Assembly: GCA_002633005.1 (NCBI GenBank) | Contig: NMRA01000865.1 | Location: forward strand, 67,328 to 114,412 | Direction: 5' to 3' | DNA length: 47,085 bases | DNA from: Phoronis australis | Lineage: Eukaryota > Phoronida > Phoronidae | Shown: positions 30,640 to 42,761 of the stretch, in pieces | Position numbering within the stretch: the first letter of the stretch is position 1 | How the letters are laid out: the number at the start of each line of letters is the position of its first letter | Program-made: the position numbers and the translations under genes | Notes under the pieces: generated by a model | What the model was told of the DNA's origin: nothing | The model's input: only the letters and a program-made list of their open reading frames with translations | Database searches by the model: none

Positions 30640-31860
30640 TATATTCGACACTATATTTAGACTCGTTGGTATTTTACCGCCGTCAGAGTTTCCCCGAATT
30701 CCAATAAAAGCTGTACAAATATCTCGCGTGTAAGTGAAATTCTTCACTTGACGGTTGCCAATCCACGATTCTGACGTACATGTACTTCGATTTTCCTGAA
30801 AGAGAAATGCAGTAATTAAGATTTGTTGTCAAGTAATATAAATCTAAAGCTTTTTACAGGCTTAAAGATTGGGTTTGTGTTTTGTGTAGGTCCCTCTCCT
30901 TCCGATCAAAGAATGTCTCTTGCGTTTATGTAACCATAATGATTTCAATCGATAGTCAAAACTTCACAATCGTTGACAGTGGCGGCATTTCCCCTAACTC
31001 TAACGGTTTATAAATAACTCAAGATTGTGAATGGAAAAACCTGGCAGGTGATTGGTCTTCTGACGGCTGATTTGCGCCTAGGTTTTTTGGAAGTGGGTGA
31101 ACCATTTGAGTGAAAGATACAACCATATACACAGAAGGAAACTTAAAAGGGAACTGTAATTTATTCTGAATAAATTCTGGATAGTTTTCTATGAATTGTT
31201 GATTAATTTCACAAATAATTCAACACCAAAAATTAAACTTATATTCTCTAACGAAGCTAAAAAAAATTACCGGCTTGGAGCGCTGCTTAGTCTCGTGACG
31301 TATTTGGCGGGGGCAAAGTCACAAGTTAGCGTGCAATCAAGTAGCGTTTTTCATCTTGTCGGAATAAGAAATTTTAGTGTGAAATGTCGGGTCACCAGGG
31401 ATACCTGTTTGAGCCGAGGCAACACAAAGTGATACCCAGTCATCGTCATCGTCAGACGAAAATTTGCCGGTGCAACTGGTGTCAGTGACTGTGCCGAGGG
31501 CAATGTGGACTCTAGCCATCCAGTCAGCCAGCTGTCAGCCAATACTCCGGCAGCTCTGTAAACTTGAAGGGTTGGTAAGTTACCTACTGTAGCTGTATGA
31601 AGACTATCGTACCACTGTGTGTTGAGCTCCGTTAACCCCGAAATTTCAGACAGCCGATGACTACCCGGGTATAGTTGACTCAGTTATGCTCGTCACCTCG
31701 TCGTAAAACTTAGGCTACATCAACATATAAAGCTAACGGACCGGCGGGGGCGCATGCAAAATCTGATATAGTCACCCGACACTTCCATTGTTCGTTGCAG
31801 CCGTTTAAGTGGAAAACAATCAAATAAACGTCCTTTGGTAGCATAATTTGCCGCCTTTTT
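30640..31860. other. Intergenic, no gene recognised
   Basis: No gene recognised. 31440-31560 is open in two frames on the plus strand, without recognisable domains. Confidence 0.35.
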
Positions 31861-31869
31861 AACAAAGAA

Positions 31870-32030
31870 GTGTGTTGTCCGTTTCAAGAACAGCACGCTC
31901 GTGACACGGCGCACGCGCCATTTCATAAAAATTTGAGACGTCTTTCGGGACATCATAACAGCTTCGCAGCACCAAGGTTGTTCTAAAATTCGGTTTGCTG
32001 GTGTAAAAATACTAAAAACTTGAAACAAAA
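31870..32030 (-). repeat. Dispersed repeat R3, copy 1
   Basis: Reverse complement aligns with 35820-35970 (plus). Shared blocks include GTTTTTAGT, GAAGCTGT, ATGGCGCGTG and GTGTCACGAGC. Both copies lie just outside the 33723-35691 element or near a THAP fragment. Confidence 0.55.
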
Positions 32031-32407
32031 TGAAACAAGCTCCGATAATTTGTTATAACATGTACGCAACCTAGGTACCGTCAGCGACGAACACATGATA
32101 AAAGAATCAGGGGGAAAAGAAACTGGTAAAGGTCAGGTGACGTAATCGCAAAAAGCCGACTCAAGAAAACACATCACAATTTTACTAGCACCAGCCGATG
32201 AACGATCGCTAACATTTCCAACACCGGTAAATACAGAAGTTAGTTTACTCTAGGAACCTGTTTCCTAGGTTTACTCAAGGATGACTTAGTTTTAATGACA
32301 TTTATTTGAGTCAGATTTTATTTGCACATTTTTTACCCATATCGGCTTAAACCTGTAGGCCTATATCTAGTATACACTGAGCTTTGGGCCAAGGCTTGGG
32401 TAACCCG

Positions 32408-32488
32408 GCGATGGTATGCGATGACCATCCCTTTAGAAGACGCCTTTTTCGAAGAGTTTGAGCAACCAGGTGCCATACAAAAAGGCAT
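32408..32488 (-). pseudogene. THAP-domain N-terminus fragment
   Basis: ATG at 32488 (minus) opens MPFCMAPGCSNSSKKASSKG followed by MVIAYHR. The CMAPGCSN start is the first zinc-ligand pair (Cys-x4-Cys) of THAP domains, and AYHR takes the place of the usual F/YHRFP. Similarity ends after about 27 codons, with no following W or CxxHF, so this is either a first exon or a relic. THAP domains bind DNA and are found in P-like and other transposases and in host factors derived from them. Confidence 0.45.
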
Positions 32489-33421
32489 AGCGAACCTTTT
32501 ACAGCACTGTGGCAAACAATAAAAAAATAAGGACGATTGATACAATGATAAATTACGATGTAAACTCTTCAAATATGACATAAGCAATGAATGTGCAAAG
32601 CAGCCGATACCCCGCCGTTCACGTCACTGACACATCAGCCAATCAGCGATCGCTTTCAGAATTCAGTGTTTTGACCATGAATTCGAATTGGCTTTAGTTT
32701 GGCACGCAAGTCAGGCAAATGTGAGTTTTATTTGTATGTTAGAACCGATTAACTGCAACATTATTTTGACTACAGTCCCCTTTTAAGCCGACCTTTAGTC
32801 CTTAAAGTTGGTATACCTGCTATAGAAACTGAAAACAATTTACTGTTGTAATTACAAAATGGTCCGAGGAAAATGTCACGCAAACGCACGACTTGACAAA
32901 TTTCTAAACTGAAATCATAAAATCACGTTCTTTCGTTCAAATGAATTAACTTTTTGAGCTTCAGTGCTTTAGATTTATCAATCAGTTTTTATCTATTATA
33001 ATGAATAGCCAAACTAACAAAATTGCTTATTACGCGAACAATGCCATCAAAAACTCAACTTGGACTACGTGGGTTGAGTGAAAATTCAATTTTTTCAAAA
33101 CCTTTGGTGTCTCAGTATTACAAAAGTTTTATTGTGCTATTAAGCCAAACCCAGGACTCCTAAATATATCAATGCTACCATTAAAAGGATTAATTTTGTA
33201 ATCCTGAAATACTGTCAAACAGATGTGTAGAAGCTGAAAAGCTGAAAGATTGTTCAAGGTCGGATCCAGGTTTTTTTTAAAAGGGGGTCTAATTCAACAA
33301 TTTGAAAATAGAAGTTGGAACTGTTGGATCACAGTTTACACAATACTGTCTCGGTCGATACGGGAGTAATGTCTCATGGGGTATTACTTCATGTACGCCA
33401 CTCTCGGTACGTTTTGTGTAT
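32489..33421. other. Intergenic, no gene recognised
   Basis: A short CGGATCCAGGTTTTT element end at 33263 is followed by AAAAGGGGGTCTAATTCAAC, similar to 24206-24243. Otherwise nothing. Confidence 0.35.
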
Positions 33422-33600
33422 ATAACATTGTGAGTCCCCACGAGGCGTAGCCCTATTTCACGTTCGACTAAAAAAGGAAACGAGACGTTTCATGAGTTTT
33501 TGTAGCATACCCAATTTCTCATTCCATTAAAGCGTTTTCGGGTGTTAGTGTTTCGTTCGACAAAAAAGTCGATGTCGATACGTTTTCTTAGTAGTGAGTG
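33422..33600. repeat. Dispersed repeat R2, copy 2
   Basis: See 14045-14230. The next ~55 bases (GTAGTGAGTGACGTC.. GATCGAGGATCAGATAAACT) match 10055-10105 instead, so two different repeats abut here. Confidence 0.6.
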
Positions 33601-34467
33601 ACGTCTGAGGTGATCGAGGATCAGATAAACTCTAGCGCCTGTGTTCTAAACATAGGCATCATAGTATTATGTTGTCTATGGTTCAAAACCTACTTCGTTT
33701 GTACCAAGCAAACATTCCAGCTCAGTGGCGGATCTAGGATATCACAAGGGGAAGGCCAACATTTTTGTCTGTAAACATTTGCGCAAAGCACGATCATTGT
33801 AGATGCGCATAGCACCGAATGGGGGGAGGTCGGGAGGGGGGTTTCCCCCCTTCCGCCCAGGAAAATTTTTCTGTTTTTCCTCTAAAACTCAAGCTTTTTC
33901 CTTGATTCCTGAAGTATTATCAAAGAAAAAAGGCAAAAGAAAAGAAAAACAAAGAAACAGTGAATGTGTCAAACGTGAAAGTATCAGACTCGGACTCACG
34001 ACCTGGTGGATAGAGAGCGCGTGCTTTACCACTGCACCATCACGACTTCACTCGCACATTGATTCTAAGAGACCTACTTGTTTATGGTGCACAGCGCGAA
34101 ACCTACTTCTTTTTGTAATATTTATTACACTTTTTATATTTTGTGCAATTAGTTCGTAACAAATTTGTTGTATTTAAAATAGTCTTCAATTGCCCAAAAG
34201 ACCAAATCTGTTTTTTGTGTTGGTATTAATGACGCGATTGCTTTGGAAATCGTCTTAAGTTAAACAGTACACACCATGGATTTTTGCACATTTTGAATTA
34301 CAGGTGGCCACAAACTAAATGCGTGAAGTAAAGTTTAGCTAAACCCACGTTTATTTTGTGTAATTAGCTCGAAATTTTGATTTTTCTTTCAATTTTGCCA
34401 ATTTTCACATTTCCCGCCATGTGACGTCATGGGTTGAACACAAGAGATTAGTGACTAGCACTGAACA

Positions 34468-34719
34468 ATGGCGGAAAGCAGGGAATTTGAAAGCGACGAC
34501 GATTATGAGCAAAAATTGAACGAATACTATGAAGAAACGTACGGGAATGGTGGCCAAGATAAGGAAATGGGGTTGCACGAAAGCGAGAATAAGTTTAATG
34601 TGCTTCCGGCAGCGTACTTTTCTACTTTGAGCCTTACGAACTGGATCATCCCGCGAGAGAAGCGGCCTCGGGCTCGGCGAGTCAACCCAGTCGTCATCCA
34701 ACAGACGATCCTGAACTAA
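34468..34719 (+). CDS. Small acidic ORF inside the 1969-bp element, unknown function
   Basis: ATG in good context (ACAATGGCGG) opens 83 codons to TAA. The N-terminal half is very acidic (MAESREFESDDDYEQKLNEY), the C-terminal part basic (PREKRPRARR). No family recognised. It ends 33 bp before the stop of the convergent THAP frame. It could be a real small gene or first exon of the element, or a captured host promoter and start. Confidence 0.35.
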   Translation: MAESREFESDDDYEQKLNEYYEETYGNGGQDKEMGLHESENKFNVLPAAYFSTLSLTNWIIPREKRPRARRVNPVVIQQTILN

Positions 34720-34752
34720 AAGCTGATGTTTCTGAATGATAAATATTGTCCT

Positions 34753-34990
34753 TTATTGAACCAGGCCTTCATCGTAACGTCTCTTGTGACTGGAGTCGAA
34801 ACGCGAGTTCTCAAAGTGGGCAGAACACAGAGTGGCCCCGGACCGAATCGCTTGGTCCACGATGACGTCCCACACTCTCGTTCGGCGCACGAAGCGATGC
34901 CACTTCTGCGCAACTTTGGTATCCTTCGGAACACCGAGACGTTCTCCGCCTGGCTACTGTTGCTGCAGCCTCTGGAAACACATCTTTTGA
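34753..34990 (-). pseudogene. THAP domain, one frameshift
   Basis: On the minus strand the zinc ligands and core are present: RCVSRGCSNSSQAENVSVFR (Cys-x4-Cys), then RIPK, then a one-base frame change, then VAQKWHRFVRRTR (the invariant Trp) and TLCSAHFENSRFD (Cys-x2-His-Phe). The order and spacing fit a complete C2CH THAP domain. The frame stops at TAA 34755-34753, which lies inside AATAAA, so stop codon and polyadenylation signal overlap. The change of frame at the RIPK/VAQKW join is the main sign of decay; a sequencing error there would restore a single frame. No ATG lies close upstream. Confidence 0.7.
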
Positions 34991-35819
34991 TACCTCTACG
35001 AACCTTCTCGACGCTAAATGTATTTTGCTTTCTCTTCACTCAATACACTTTGTCTCTGATCCGAACAGTATGGCGAACGACTTGGGTTCAACCCATGACG
35101 TTGTACATAATTGTTATTTTTTTCAATTTTTGCGTGTTTCTTTATGAGCTGTGCACTAAAGGCACTGAAATCTAGTAAGATATAATAATAAAATTTATTT
35201 TGAGGTACAAGAGTCATGTTGTGTACACTTTAAGGTTTGACAAAGAGAATTATGAGTTTCTGAGTGATTCACTAAGGCTTCGATTAAAATTCACATCTTA
35301 CCAGCAGCATAGACTATAGTACATGGCTGTCTATAATCTATGCCAGCAGCTTCTGTTTTTTCATCGTCACTCAGATTCCATTTTCTTTAAATTGAAGCAA
35401 TTTTCTTCATTGCACAGTGGAGCAGACGACGGAAATGGAGTCGTAGTGCGCAGCGCCACTGCCGGTCGTCTGAGATATCGCGGGAGAGCCTATACGTAGC
35501 CATAGTTCCGTTATGATTGCGCCGTGTTCCGAATTAGACACTTGAAATTGGATCTGAGCCCCCCCCCCAGCCGTATAATGTTAATTACCGGGGTTAATTA
35601 ATAAACTCAACATTTCCCTGCGCTCTTGCTGTTTTATTTTTTGCGGCAGCCAAGGGGGGGAGGACCACTCTCCCCCCTAAATCCGCCTATGCAGCTAAGT
35701 TCTATATTCCGTAGCAATAACCAACAACGGAACGAAGCGAATGCGAACAAATCCCAAGCATGCTCGGCGCAAGCTTAGTGGCACGATATCGAAGTTAGCA
35801 TTCCCGGTCTACTATTCTA

Positions 35820-35970
35820 TGGTTTCAATTCTTTATAGGTTTTTAGTGTATACTGAATTTCTGAGAAATAGTTTCTTCGGTGAAGCTGTAATTATCGCCC
35901 CAAAGATGTCGAAAAAATTGCCAATGGCGCGTGTGCGTGTCACGAGCTTACTGTTTTCAACTCGCTGATA
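35820..35970 (+). repeat. Dispersed repeat R3, copy 2
   Basis: See 31870-32030. Starts about 130 bp outside the right end of the 1969-bp element. Confidence 0.55.
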
Positions 35971-36250
35971 AACTTTTCGTTGTGGCTAAGGTCGAAAATG
36001 ACGTTTATTTAGATTGTTATTTTTAATGTTAAGTAGGGTATCACCAGATTGAATGAAATGAAACCTAAAGCCAAACTAATGGACGTTTCTGTTTCGCAGC
36101 AAGTTGACAAGCACAAGCAAATCAGATTTATTGAACCTGCTTCGACAGGCTACACATTGGACGTATCAGTATCGTAGCTGGTTATTTCAACTTCATACAC
36201 AAAAGCTGTGTGACTTCGTGTCTTTTCATTCGTTTATACTTTGCATTTCA

Positions 36251-36302
36251 GGAAGGGATATTGGAGGACTTGAAAAATAAAATCTACAAATGAAGAAAAA
36301 AG
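36251..36302 (+). promoter_or_regulatory. Likely 5' UTR exon start of the zinc transporter gene
   Basis: TATACTTTGCATTTCAG ends at about 36251 and is a good splice acceptor. The 51 bases from here to the ATG contain an in-frame stop and no other ATG. The transporter is therefore probably transcribed with an upstream non-coding exon, which I cannot place. Confidence 0.4.
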
Positions 36303-37487
36303 ATGGCAATGGAAGTGTGGATAACAAAAGTCCTGGTCCTGTGTGCGCTCTTCGTTGTTACGTTCGGCTTCAGCTTGATACCCGTCAAGTTCATAAGCGT
36401 CATAAAAAACACAACCGACAGCAACAAGCAGCATAGATATCATACAGCAATCAGTTTTTGCTCATGTTTCGCGGGTGGCGTGTTTCTTGCTACCTGTTTT
36501 CTTGATTTGTTTCCCCATGTGCGAGAGCAAGTCAATGAAGCATTTGATCAGTACCAAGTGGTGACGTCATTCCCGTTTGCGGAATTCGTAATGGTATTTG
36601 GACTGTTCCTAATATTACTCATTGAACAACTCGTCTTATACGCGAAAGAACACCAGGGCAGTGGTGAAGCAGAGAAGGAACCCTTATTGCCAAGTGCGAG
36701 TAGAGCGTCCTCAAGAAAGAGTTCCATTGCATCATTATCGTATCAGTCTGACCGCGCTCTCTCCGTTGGAATCTGTGATCGACCAATCATACACCAGGAG
36801 AAACCTTCACGCCCGGTCTCTCCTGACTTAGATCAAGATTTAACTCTAGCCGAATCCAACTTAGACGTTGTGATCTCAGAGGAACACCACCGCGGTCACC
36901 ATGTCCACGGACACCATGACCACGGGCACAGCCATTTACATGATGACTTCTCAGTTCATGCAGATCTGAGTTCTCACTCGGTTATCCGATCTATGTTGCT
37001 TCTGTTGGCCCTGTCATTCCATTCTGTCTTTGAAGGACTTGCTCTTGGACTCCAAAAAACGACAGAAGGTGTTGTTAATATTTTTACCGCTCTGGTCATC
37101 CATAAAGCAATCTTGGCTTTTAGCTTAGGCATCAATTTAGTGCAGAGCCGACTTAGTTTTTGGGCAACCATTCGGTCAAACGTCTTATTTGCTGTTACTT
37201 CTCCCATAGGGATAGGAATTGGCATATTAGTTCTAGACGCAGCTAATTCAAAATCAACCAACTTGGCTAGTGGTATATTACAAGGTATTGCCTGCGGAAC
37301 TTTTCTCTATGTTACGTTTTTTGAGGTCCTACCTCATGAGTTTAATAACGAGGAGCACAGGCTCCTCAAAGTTCTGTTTTTAGTCGTAGGCTTCGGTATT
37401 ATGGTAGGTATTATGTTTATACATTCTGAAACGAATGACGAGCCGCATCATCACGTCATTAATACCAAAACTACTGTTGGTTTCTAA
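36303..37487 (+). CDS. ZIP-family zinc/iron transporter (SLC39A1/2/3-like)
   Basis: A single uninterrupted frame of 394 codons from ATG (AAGATGG context) to TAA. ZIP proteins carry zinc or other divalent metals into the cytoplasm. Predicted membrane segments are near residues 6-29, 50-70, 92-112, 229-250, 258-280, 291-311, 322-340 and 355-374, the usual eight. The metal-site helices are clear: helix IV has LSFHSVFEGLALGLQ (His240, Glu244) and helix V has ALVIHKAILAFSLG (His267). The loop between helices III and IV (about 113-228) is long, Ser-rich, and holds a His-rich cluster at residues 195-212 (HHRGHHVHGHHDHGHSH), typical of a cytoplasmic zinc-sensing loop. A second His triplet lies near the C-terminus. 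The HSVFEGLA signature points to the ZIP II subfamily (human ZIP1-3). Length is slightly above the family mean. Lack of introns in the coding part is notable; a retrocopy is possible but no poly-A tail or target repeats were seen. Confidence 0.93.
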   Translation: MAMEVWITKVLVLCALFVVTFGFSLIPVKFISVIKNTTDSNKQHRYHTAISFCSCFAGGVFLATCFLDLFPHVREQVNEAFDQYQVVTSFPFAEFVMVFGLFLILLIEQLVLYAKEHQGSGEAEKEPLLPSASRASSRKSSIASLSYQSDRALSVGICDRPIIHQEKPSRPVSPDLDQDLTLAESNLDVVISEEHHRGHHVHGHHDHGHSHLHDDFSVHADLSSHSVIRSMLLLLALSFHSVFEGLALGLQKTTEGVVNIFTALVIHKAILAFSLGINLVQSRLSFWATIRSNVLFAVTSPIGIGIGILVLDAANSKSTNLASGILQGIACGTFLYVTFFEVLPHEFNNEEHRLLKVLFLVVGFGIMVGIMFIHSETNDEPHHHVINTKTTVGF

Positions 37488-39902
37488 AACACTGGGTATT
37501 GATTTACAATGTTAAGTGGCAATTTTATTTGTGTCGGACGTACAATCAAAGAACATTTTGATCAATTTAGAAAAAATTATCAGAAAATGTTTAATATGTT
37601 ATAGAGGCATGGAATGGGAAAGCTCGTAAAAACATCTTTTAAACAATTTCTGATCAATGTACTATCTGGCAACGTTTAGTACAGAGTAATTCACTTTCCT
37701 CTGTGAGGAAATTTCCAGAAAAAAATTACAAAATTCACGTTTTTATATGCGCGGGAAGGAAAAAATCTGTGGTTACCACTAAAATTTCTAATATCTCCCA
37801 TTTATGATAAATGCGCTCAGTCAAGAGTCGCTTGAGGTCAAAGGTCACATTCTCCATACATAAGAGAAACGTGCTACGTCTATGTCTTGCCCTACCAAAT
37901 AAGGAGACGTGCTTTTGCCTCGTGCGAGAAAAATCGACGAAGTGTCGAGCGGTTCACTGGTCGTTTTATGGAAAGTTGAAACTAAAAGAAAATGCTTTGA
38001 TATCAACAGAAATTAGAAATCTTTACAAACAAACCCTGAAAAATACCTGGTGAACAGGTTGAATTCTATTTCTGTGGCAGAGAACCACCAGTTTCAATAT
38101 TGCAATTTAGTCTGTTTATTACATTCCAGGCCTCTTTAAGTTTCATTGGCAGCTTCAAAGCATGCATCCGCTTTTGTCTCATCATTTTTTGCCTGACTGG
38201 AAAAATTGCCTTTGAAGGGGTTCCATGAACGTGTGCAGAGATTTTGAATTTTTGAAAAGTAATTTTCAATATTAATTTTCTGTGAATTGAGAGAGTTGCA
38301 TTTTTGTTGGATACGAAGATTTAGTGCAATGGTTGGAAGGTATAACACATTTTTAATGATACCTTTTATTAGGAAGTTTTAGTCTGTCAGCTCGATGTAA
38401 ATTGAGTTAATGTGACAGACGTACGTGACGGACGTACGCTCTGAATTTTTAGTATTAAACTTTTTTTGGCAAAGATATCAATTCAGAATTATTCAAACTT
38501 CAATATTTAAGCTATATTGGTCTTTCAACTAATTCAAAATTAAATTAGTGCAATAAAGTGTACATTCTTTTTTATTAAAGATATAAAACAATCTCTTAAA
38601 ATCCTCAAATTGAAAGATGGTAAACAACATGGGTGAGAATGAAAGTGATAATTGTATTTGACGACACCTGACCTGATGTTGGCATAAGAAAACTGCATTT
38701 TCGTTAAGCAGAATACAATTTCGAAAGTAGTAAGTAAACGTTGCTATCCTGAACATAACACTTGAAGTAGTAGTTGACTGTCAATGTAAGAAAATGGATT
38801 TTAATTATTTGTTTTTTAAATTAGGACTCGCCTTAAGTTTGAACAGAGTTATTGTCTGGGGCATGCCGCTGGTGGCTCTGATGCATGCCCATGTTAGTAA
38901 TAAAGATGTTGTTTTAAAAGTATTAGCATCAGAGCTTCAGTATCTTTCTATAACAACGTGTTAAGTACGCAAGTGGTTCAGCAAGGTTAAATTGACAGTA
39001 TTCATTTTTTGATTCAAGACAGAGGTGCTGTCTTGCACTGTTAAGGAAGTCATTTAGGAATATGATTTCGGAATATGTGGAAATAATAAAATGATCAGAT
39101 GCTGGTACTTGTTGGTGATGAACTTTTCATTCAGATATTTAACACATGGTTTCATTTCGATTTTAAAGAGATACTTTGAATTAAGTCGCATCACGATTCA
39201 TGCAGGTACAATCGTGAATTTCTAGATGCGCAATGGCCTTTTTCGACTTTCAGTGACAATCCTAGCATTGCCTCCAACAACTCCCCTCTTGTTTTTAAGC
39301 GTTTACTTGTTTAGCAGACCTTGTAAAAAGGTTTCAAAGTTTGCTCCAAAAGTTTGAGGGTTGTCGGGCGGGTACAAAGCTCTATTTTGCTTCAGAGCAT
39401 TGGATGGGAAAATCGTTTTCAATATATTTAATTGGCCGAAACCGGGTTCGGTATCCTTTTAAGACAGAAACACTTTCCTATTTCACAAATGTTGAATAAA
39501 GGTTTAGTCTAAGTCTCTCTGGGATCTAAAATTTTTGCTTGCAAGTGTATTGAGTAACAACTCGTTACATAGTAAACTGATGTCGAGAGTATTCTAAACA
39601 CGATCGTTTTCTGCATGATTCCAAGTTTAAGCAGCGCTTAAACCAGTATTTGGTTTAACATTTTCAGGGCTTTAAGTTTGTAAAATGTTTGACTTTTTAT
39701 GGAACTTCAATTTCATTCAAAACAATTCAATCCTCAGTTTTTAGCAAGCTACATGTAGTCACAGAAAATAGGCTTTTCATGTTTGTGCACAATTTATATT
39801 TGTCATTTCCTCTGTATCCTCCTCACTCAAATGCGGGGCATCAAGTTTCAGTTCAGTTGTCTTCAGATTTCTAGAAAACCCAGAAAAGATACATTTAGAC
39901 CT
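37488..39902. other. 3' side of the zinc transporter gene, no further gene
   Basis: AT-rich. AATAAA at about 38552, 38905 and 39487 are candidate polyadenylation sites. No other coding exon recognised. Confidence 0.4.
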
Positions 39903-40080
39903 TATTCACGCAGTCGCCATTTTAGTAGTGAGCCTCTTTTAGGTTTAAAAACAATTCATTTGAGACATAAATATAACGAGACACGCAAAAATCACCCTTT
40001 GCGCTGTGATTAAGAGCGGAATACATTGTTTTTAAAATCTAAAAAGGACGCACTTTTCAAATGGCGACTGCGTGAATACA
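39903..40080. mobile_element. Mariner-like foldback MITE, about 178 bp
   Basis: TATTCACGCAGTCGCCATTT on the left and AAATGGCGACTGCGTGAATA on the right are perfect inverted repeats. Weaker pairing extends inward to about 60 bp (TTTAGGTTTAAAAACAATTC against TTTAGATTTTAAAAACAATG). TA lies at both outer ends, consistent with a TA target. Confidence 0.8.
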
Positions 40081-42761
40081 GTGAACTCATATGCTGCTTG
40101 AGTCAGTCGTACGAGGTTGATTTTCTTGTAGCGAATGTTGGACAGTGATTTGTGAAATATATTGTGCAAAAACAAGTGAACCACCCAGTATTATTTCGAT
40201 GAGGCTGTGATGTGTATCGCAAAGTATTTACGTGCAAATGTGTATTGCTACATGTATGTCAGTCTGCACCAGAGAACACGCAAAAACACCGAAAAATACT
40301 GTCGATCATACAAGGTCCAATCACCACCCTTCAAAACCGGAGAGTTGAAATATCATATATGTTCGAAAAAGTTGTGCTCTATAGCAACTGTCTACAACAT
40401 TTACACCTGTTGACACCATGCTGCATACCAATGAAAAACTAATATTCAGGTAACATGAAGTGTTTTTAAAATTGCTATTTTGCCACTTTATTGTTCATCC
40501 AGGTCATTGCAAAGTGCCACCAGATTACCACTCACTTCAGCGCCAACCCTCTCCCTCCGTCACCAACTTTATGTTTGCTCCCCTCCTCCTCTGTTGAATA
40601 TTTCTGGCTATGCCACGACAAAAAACGACTTTTAATGAGTTGCTATCTCTAGGACTACGCACCGCGGTTTTATTGGAGCAGTCAAAGAGAGACAAGGAGA
40701 GAAGAAAGATACGTTACACATACATTCCACAATCCGGAATAACACGCAAAACTAATAATAGTAATAATTGAAACAGAAACACTTACTCACGACAAGCAAT
40801 TAAGCTATATGGGCTTAGTGTTTATGTCAACCAGTGCCTTTCTGCTCACGACGACTATTTTCTTAGCTTACACACTAGATGTCGCGTGAACTCGGGATAC
40901 AAGTTGATTCTAAGTACACTCAAAGAAGCCTCTCTACGGTATTTACTCCACTCTCTATTCACGCGCGACAAATCTACCAGATCTGCCGATATAGTCCGAT
41001 CTTTATTTGGGTAAAGTTATAACACACCAAGTTTCAGTGCAGAGCTGGTAGGTTATGGACTTTGTAACACGTTAAAACAGTCCAAGGCAAAGTACACTCG
41101 TGTTTAATGATGAATAGAAGCCAGCAACTTTTATGTAGTTGTCTTTCAAATTTTGTATATTATAAGTACGTTATTGGTTTTTCGGCCGAATAACCAGTTT
41201 TGCGATTTTTTTTTTCAAAAATAAAATAATTGATCAGTGCATTTAAATGACAAGGATAGGCTGCGCATTTTTATTCTTTTTTAAATATTCACCGTGAACA
41301 GATCGGTTATGAAAATGCAACTATTAGTAGAACTGAGAAACGCACAGGATCCTTTCTGTACCGCTTAACCTAATTTCATGCAAAAAATTACAAGCCACGG
41401 ACCGTAAAGTATGCGTGCAATAATACTTTTGTAAGAAAAAAACGAGAAGAAATCTTTGAAAGTGGAAAAGCAAACGATTTATTACCGGTAAACAAAATGC
41501 ATTTTTATTCAGGTCTATATTTTTATCTACAGACCAGCCTACTTGCGTTAGGGCGAGGGGAAAATAAGTCTAAGTCTGCTTAAAATCTTATTTATGGTGG
41601 AATTCTATTGTAATATTTCTTGCATGGTTTGCTGAGAGACTAGTTTCTAACTCACCAAACAAGTACGTTGAGACAGAATTGTGCATAAATGAATTAATTT
41701 ACCATAATAAAAAACAGTTGGTGTAAAATAAGGCGAACATAACAGGGACAAAAATAATCCTAAGTCTGGGATTTAATTCAGTGAGCAGGGAAGATGCTTT
41801 TAGCACTTTGTTTTCGTTAAATTTCTTGGTACGAGAAAACACCGTCATAACAAGTTTGATGGATGGCCAGTGATAATGTTAAGCTCCTTAGTGTGTTGTT
41901 TGTGTAATAATCTGCAGCTGATGGGACTATACGACCCTGTTATGTTTTTAAAAAAGTTGATTAGTTGATTGCCACTGCAGTACACGACGACACCAATTTT
42001 GGTAACTAAATAGTAAGTTATTTCCATTGGTCAATTAGATGAAAAATTGTTCGCTGAATATTAACAACATCCCACCATCATCCCACGTGACGTTGCTCCA
42101 TGGAGTACCATTTTTAAATTTATTGCAAATTCATAGTTAGCGATTAGATTTAAAGGGTTTTACTTAAGTTCCTGTATTTAGCATTCAAAATTTTTTATTG
42201 CACATTTCTAGAAATTGTTTCGTACTTCTTTAAATAACATGTTATTTTCTAAATAGTTCGCTATTTATAAATACCTCGCCAGTCTCAAAATAGCATTACG
42301 GACCAGAGCTTCCCCTGTGGTGCTTTTGTTTGCCATCTTCTGACTGTGTATTACATTTTTGTAATTTTTCTGTTTATTTTATCTTTTTCCATTGTACTCT
42401 TTTCTCTTATTCATCGTCATAAAAATGAATTTTTATCGTCTACGTGCTCCTTGTTTTAATATTTGTGACCGTGGCTTCTTCGTGAACCCACCTGGGTTTC
42501 CTATTTTTCCATGACACACGAGTCACTCAAACATAAATGGTATTTCGCTTGTTACATATGTATATGTGAGCAGATGAACTACCGTTTCCTTTTTATTCTC
42601 TAGTGCCAATCAACCATTCATCCCATGTCATGGGCTGATCAATTCACATTTTGAACTTTTCTGCTTCCATATCCGTTCTTCCTTTTAATTGTATTCTTAC
42701 CACACGATCCCTTTGTTTGCCCTCTCGCCGCACGACAGCTACTAAACTAAATCCAGGCGTG
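40081..42761. other. Intergenic, no gene recognised
   Basis: Includes the second copy of the 29.5-kb dispersed repeat near 40750-40890. Nothing else recognised. Confidence 0.4.

Larger units (their letters stand above)
33723..35691. mobile_element. 1969-bp hAT-like element with 5-bp TSD and two small genes
   Basis: Ends are CAGTGGCGGATCTAGGAT on the left and, in reverse, CATAGGCGGATTTAGGGGGG on the right. CAGCT flanks both sides (33718-33722, 35692-35696). Subterminal sequence matches the 317-bp element at 2246-2562: both have GCGCAAAGCACG-like and GCGGCAgCCAAGGGGGG-like blocks. The interior holds an ATG frame on plus (34468-34719) and a THAP domain on minus (34753-34990), convergent. No full transposase is visible, so it is either non-autonomous with captured DNA or a decayed autonomous copy. 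Confidence 0.8.
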
